Shown: piece after piece, positions 62,074 to 64,000 of the stretch
Numbering within the stretch: the first letter of the stretch is position 1
Layout of the letters: each line of letters begins with the position of its first letter
From: Allopusillimonas sp008369125
GTDB taxonomy: Bacteria; Pseudomonadota; Gammaproteobacteria; Burkholderiales; Burkholderiaceae_B
NCBI RefSeq assembly: GCF_008369125.1
Contig: NZ_VOAY01000004.1
Span: forward strand, 462,574-526,573
Direction: 5' to 3'
DNA: 64,000 nt
The notes under the pieces: generated by a model
Told to the model about the DNA's origin: nothing
The model's database searches: none
Seen by the model: only the letters and a program-made list of their open reading frames with translations
Position numbers and translations under genes: made by a program

Positions 62074-62346
62074 ATGGCAACAACCGATAAACCAGCTCGC
62101 AAACCCAACGCGGCATTCATGAAGCCACTTACGCCCAGCCCCACCCTCGCTGCCATTATCGGGCCCGAAGCCGTGCCACGCACCGAAGTTACGAAAAAAA
62201 TCTGGGAATACATCAAAAAGCACGATCTGCAAGATCCGCAAAACCGCCGCAACATTAATGCCGACGACAAGCTTCGCCCTCTGTTCGGCAAAGAACAAGT
62301 ATCCATGTTTGAGCTTACCAAGCTGGTCAGCACCCACCTCAAATAA
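62074..62346 (+). CDS. SWIB/MDM2 domain protein
   Basis: Small protein of 90 residues that is almost entirely a SWIB domain (LAAIIGPEAVPRTEVTKKIWEYIKKHDLQDPQNRRNI, recognised by VTKKIWEYIKKHDLQD). In bacteria such stand-alone SWIB proteins occur in chlamydiae and several proteobacteria, with a suspected role in DNA or chromatin-like structure; function unproven. AGGAG lies nine bases before the ATG. The upstream in-frame codons are not conserved. Confidence 0.88.
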   Translation: MATTDKPARKPNAAFMKPLTPSPTLAAIIGPEAVPRTEVTKKIWEYIKKHDLQDPQNRRNINADDKLRPLFGKEQVSMFELTKLVSTHLK

Positions 62347-62425
62347 AATAACGCCGCAAGGCTCTACGCTGCCACCACGCTCCGCGTCGGTAATCTTGCC
62401 CACTTTGGGGGCAGCTCAGTCTCGT

Positions 62426-62469
62426 GCCAAAAAAAAACGCCAGCTGCACACAAGCAACTGGCGTTTTTT
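62426..62469. terminator. Bidirectional intrinsic terminator
   Basis: A(n)CGCCAG pairs with CTGGCG followed by T6; on the opposite strand the A-run becomes a T-run of nine. It lies between the convergent SWIB and DUF4870 genes and can serve both. Confidence 0.85.
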
Positions 62470-62487
62470 GTCAGGCCACGAACGGAA

Positions 62488-62853
62488 TCAATACTGTTCT
62501 GCTGGGGGCTGCCCCGAAGCAAGTGCCAGCCAGCCCTTCAGAAGCCGGTATACAACCCAGACCACAGCAACAAGGCCGGTGAGCCATCCGATGAAAATCA
62601 GCGTGGCAAGACCACTGAGCGCTATCCACAGCAGCCCCCACCAGAATGTTCGGATAACCCAGTCAAAGTGGCTGGCATATACCGTACCGGCTGCGTCACT
62701 GCGTTTAAGATAGGCCAAGATAATCGCCGCGATAACTGCTACGCCAAAAAAGCCGGCGCTCAACAGGCCCGCAGCAAAAAGGCCGTAAATTAGGTGCGTC
62801 AAATTGCGCATCGACAACCCTTTGTTGTCTTCTGGCGGAAACGCCTGGGTCAT
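62488..62853 (-). CDS. DUF4870-family membrane protein
   Basis: Integral membrane protein of 121 residues with three hydrophobic segments (about 22-48, 68-90 and 92-108) and the motif YLKRSDAAGTVYASHFDWVIRTFWWG, which is typical of DUF4870-like proteins (short form: SHFDWVIRTFW). GGAGG lies six bases before the ATG. Function unknown. Confidence 0.8.
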   Translation of the reverse strand: MTQAFPPEDNKGLSMRNLTHLIYGLFAAGLLSAGFFGVAVIAAIILAYLKRSDAAGTVYASHFDWVIRTFWWGLLWIALSGLATLIFIGWLTGLVAVVWVVYRLLKGWLALASGQPPAEQY

Positions 62854-63420
62854 CAGTAACCTCCGGTAGCAAAGTAAACAGAAACAGCCAACTGGCTGAT
62901 CGCTGCTTATTTTACCCGAGACGCAAGGCTTAGCTACGAACCGGGTATCGCGTGGCGTACCGCTTGCTCGCCCCGCGACGAACTAATGTCATACACCATC
63001 AACCTCGCCCGCCACACCGCAGTGACATCAGTCGCCGTCCTGAACTATTTGCCTGCAACCAGTAATTTCCACCGGCCTAGATAAAAGGACATTTATATTG
63101 GACGCAGCGGCAATAGGCCGTCTTCGTGTCGCCCTCTGAAGGTGCTACGCCCTCCTTTGCAGGACTACTCTTTGCCGATATCGTTGTGAGGCCGCTTCGT
63201 TTCAGTAGATTGAGTCAGCTAATCTAACTCGTCTGCGGTGAGCCCCCCGTTGCATTGCGTGTGTCAACGTGCCCGTACCGCGTAATATAAAAGAAACTGG
63301 CGAGAAGAATTAACACATTGCTGTGTCCAATTGCTATACCCGCCGCGCTGAACCGCCCGGACGACGGGCCTGACAACCTCAGTGGAGCTTCGCCTGCCTG
63401 GTACCACTAGGCCAGTTTCG

Positions 63421-63485
63421 CCTGACTCGTTTACTCAATTCGTTTACTCAATTCGTTTACTTGAGCCGTTTATTTGACTTGTTTA
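63421..63485. repeat. 13-bp tandem repeat, five units
   Basis: Five adjacent units end in GTTTA: CCTGACTCGTTTA, two identical CTCAATTCGTTTA, CTTGAGCCGTTTA and TTTGACTTGTTTA. Imperfect but exactly 13 bases apart. Confidence 0.85.
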
Positions 63486-63799
63486 CTTATCTGGCGTGTT
63501 CACCGTACGGCATCAAGCTGCTCGCAAACTTTGGCCCAATGCGTCTACGTGGTGTGAGGCGTTTGATGCGCAGCGTGCCCGCGTTTTGGTGTTCAGGCCG
63601 TTTAGATCAGGCAGTGAGCTCTACCTAGCTTGCCAGGACAACGCGTCTCACACAAGGCGTCGTGCTCTGTCCTCTGGTGCCGTGGTGACGCATATCTAGC
63701 CGCCACGGAGGCTGGGCTTTACACAGGATCAGAGTGGGCATAGATAGAGGAAGTACGGATGACCTGCGGGGATATTGTGCTGTGGTGCTGGCGGGCTGT

Positions 63800-63874
63800 G
63801 ATGCGGTGGGGATGTGATGCCGTAGGGATGTGATGCGGTGTTGCGGTGTTGCGGTGTTGCGGTGTTGCGGTGTC
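63800..63874. repeat. 16-bp then 8-bp tandem repeats
   Basis: About two and a half 16-base units (GATGCGGTGGGGATGT and GATGCCGTAGGGATGT) run into five 8-base units GCGGTGTT at 63835, 63843, 63851, 63859 and 63867 (the last ends in C). Perfect copies suggest recent slippage. Confidence 0.88.
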
Positions 63875-63891
63875 GTTTAGTTTTCCATAGC

Positions 63892-63925
63892 AAAAACCCC
63901 CGCCCGATCACGGGAGGGGGTTTTT
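63892..63925 (-). terminator. Terminator of the rRNA operon
   Basis: A stem of AAAAACCCCC, mismatch, CCCG with CGGG, mismatch, GGGGGTTTTT and a four-base loop lies 10 bases beyond the 5S 3' end on the minus strand and ends in five T. Confidence 0.92.
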
Positions 63926-63935
63926 GGGAATAAAA

Positions 63936-64000
63936 GCCTGACGATGACCTACTTTCACAGACGAAAGTCCACTATCATCGGCGCAAAGGCGTTTCACTGT
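63936..64000 (-). rRNA. rrf: 5S rRNA, 3' part
   Basis: The minus strand from the window edge reads ACAGTGAAACGCCTTTGCGC and ends GTAGGTCATCGTCAGGC, the 3' half of a betaproteobacterial 5S rRNA. The operon with 23S and 16S must lie to the right of the window. The gene is cut by the window edge. Confidence 0.95.

Larger units (their letters stand above)
62854..63891. other. Gene-poor region with short tandem repeats before the rRNA operon end
   Basis: About 1 kb with no recognised gene. A 67-codon open frame with GTG start at 63496 has no support. Two repeat blocks (63421-63485 and 63805-63874) lie in it and are listed separately. No tRNA was seen. Confidence 0.5.

Noticed and set aside
63496..63699. 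67-codon frame with GTG start in the gene-poor end region
   Set aside because: No ribosome site or similarity to a known family; adjacent to repeats.

Overview
The window looks like a chromosomal segment of a betaproteobacterium of the order Burkholderiales, most likely family Alcaligenaceae (the group of Bordetella, Advenella and Pusillimonas). The reasons are a fused MurE-MurF ligase of 948 residues (established for Bordetella), the order lptD-surA-rsmA next to amgK-murU, the complete mraZ-to-lpxC cell-division and wall cluster, the gene order lpxC / dciA / M23 peptidase / secA, and the 5S rRNA and RNase P RNA sequences. The lineage is inferred from content and order; no database comparison was run. 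I see no prophage, integrase, transposase, CRISPR array or defence island. This is mostly core genome.

Layout. 1-4.2 kb: iron-export ABC pair fetA (cut by the window edge) and fetB, a DUF3293 protein, bioB and an EamA exporter. 4.4-6.6 kb, minus strand: an MFS permease with a long low-complexity tail, and a 1-Cys-like peroxiredoxin. 7.0-10.5 kb, plus strand: molybdopterin genes moaC, moaD, moaE and moeA with a short prepilin peptidase among them and a 34-bp tandem repeat between moaE and moeA. 10.6-15.3 kb, minus strand: lptD-surA-rsmA (outer-membrane LPS assembly, periplasmic chaperone, 16S rRNA dimethylase). 15.5-18.3 kb, plus strand: amgK-murU (peptidoglycan recycling) and a DUF6776 membrane protein. 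18.3-23.4 kb, minus strand: a glutamine-type ABC importer (glnHPQ) and the methionine importer metNIQ. Around 23.7 kb: a tRNA-Lys gene whose promoter lies inside the start of a divergent metallophosphoesterase gene.

25-33.5 kb: a GH31-like protein whose catalytic positions look substituted, mnmC (tRNA wobble uridine modification), an inositol-phosphatase-like protein, an M20 amidohydrolase, a hotdog thioesterase and mgtE. 33.7-56.5 kb: secA, an M23 peptidase and dciA, then one long minus-strand cluster transcribed mraZ-rsmH-ftsL-ftsI-murEF-mraY-murD-ftsW-murG-murC-ddl-ftsQ-ftsA-ftsZ-lpxC. Most of its genes overlap by about 4 bases, and it starts at a recognisable promoter with 10-bp-spaced MraZ-type boxes. 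56.7-57.1 kb: rnpB (minus). 57.2-62.9 kb: an Uup-like ABC-F ATPase, pyrC, a second M20 amidohydrolase, a SWIB-domain protein and a DUF4870 membrane protein. 62.9-63.9 kb: about 1 kb without a recognisable gene but rich in short tandem repeats. The end of an rRNA operon on the minus strand (terminator and 3' part of 5S rRNA) closes the window.

The most noticeable non-gene theme is short tandem repeats of different unit lengths (34, 12, 14, 13, 16 and 8 bp) in gaps next to gene ends. The most unusual proteins are the apparently inactive GH31-like protein and the MFS permease with a repeat-bearing tail. I did not find a convincing new multi-gene system.
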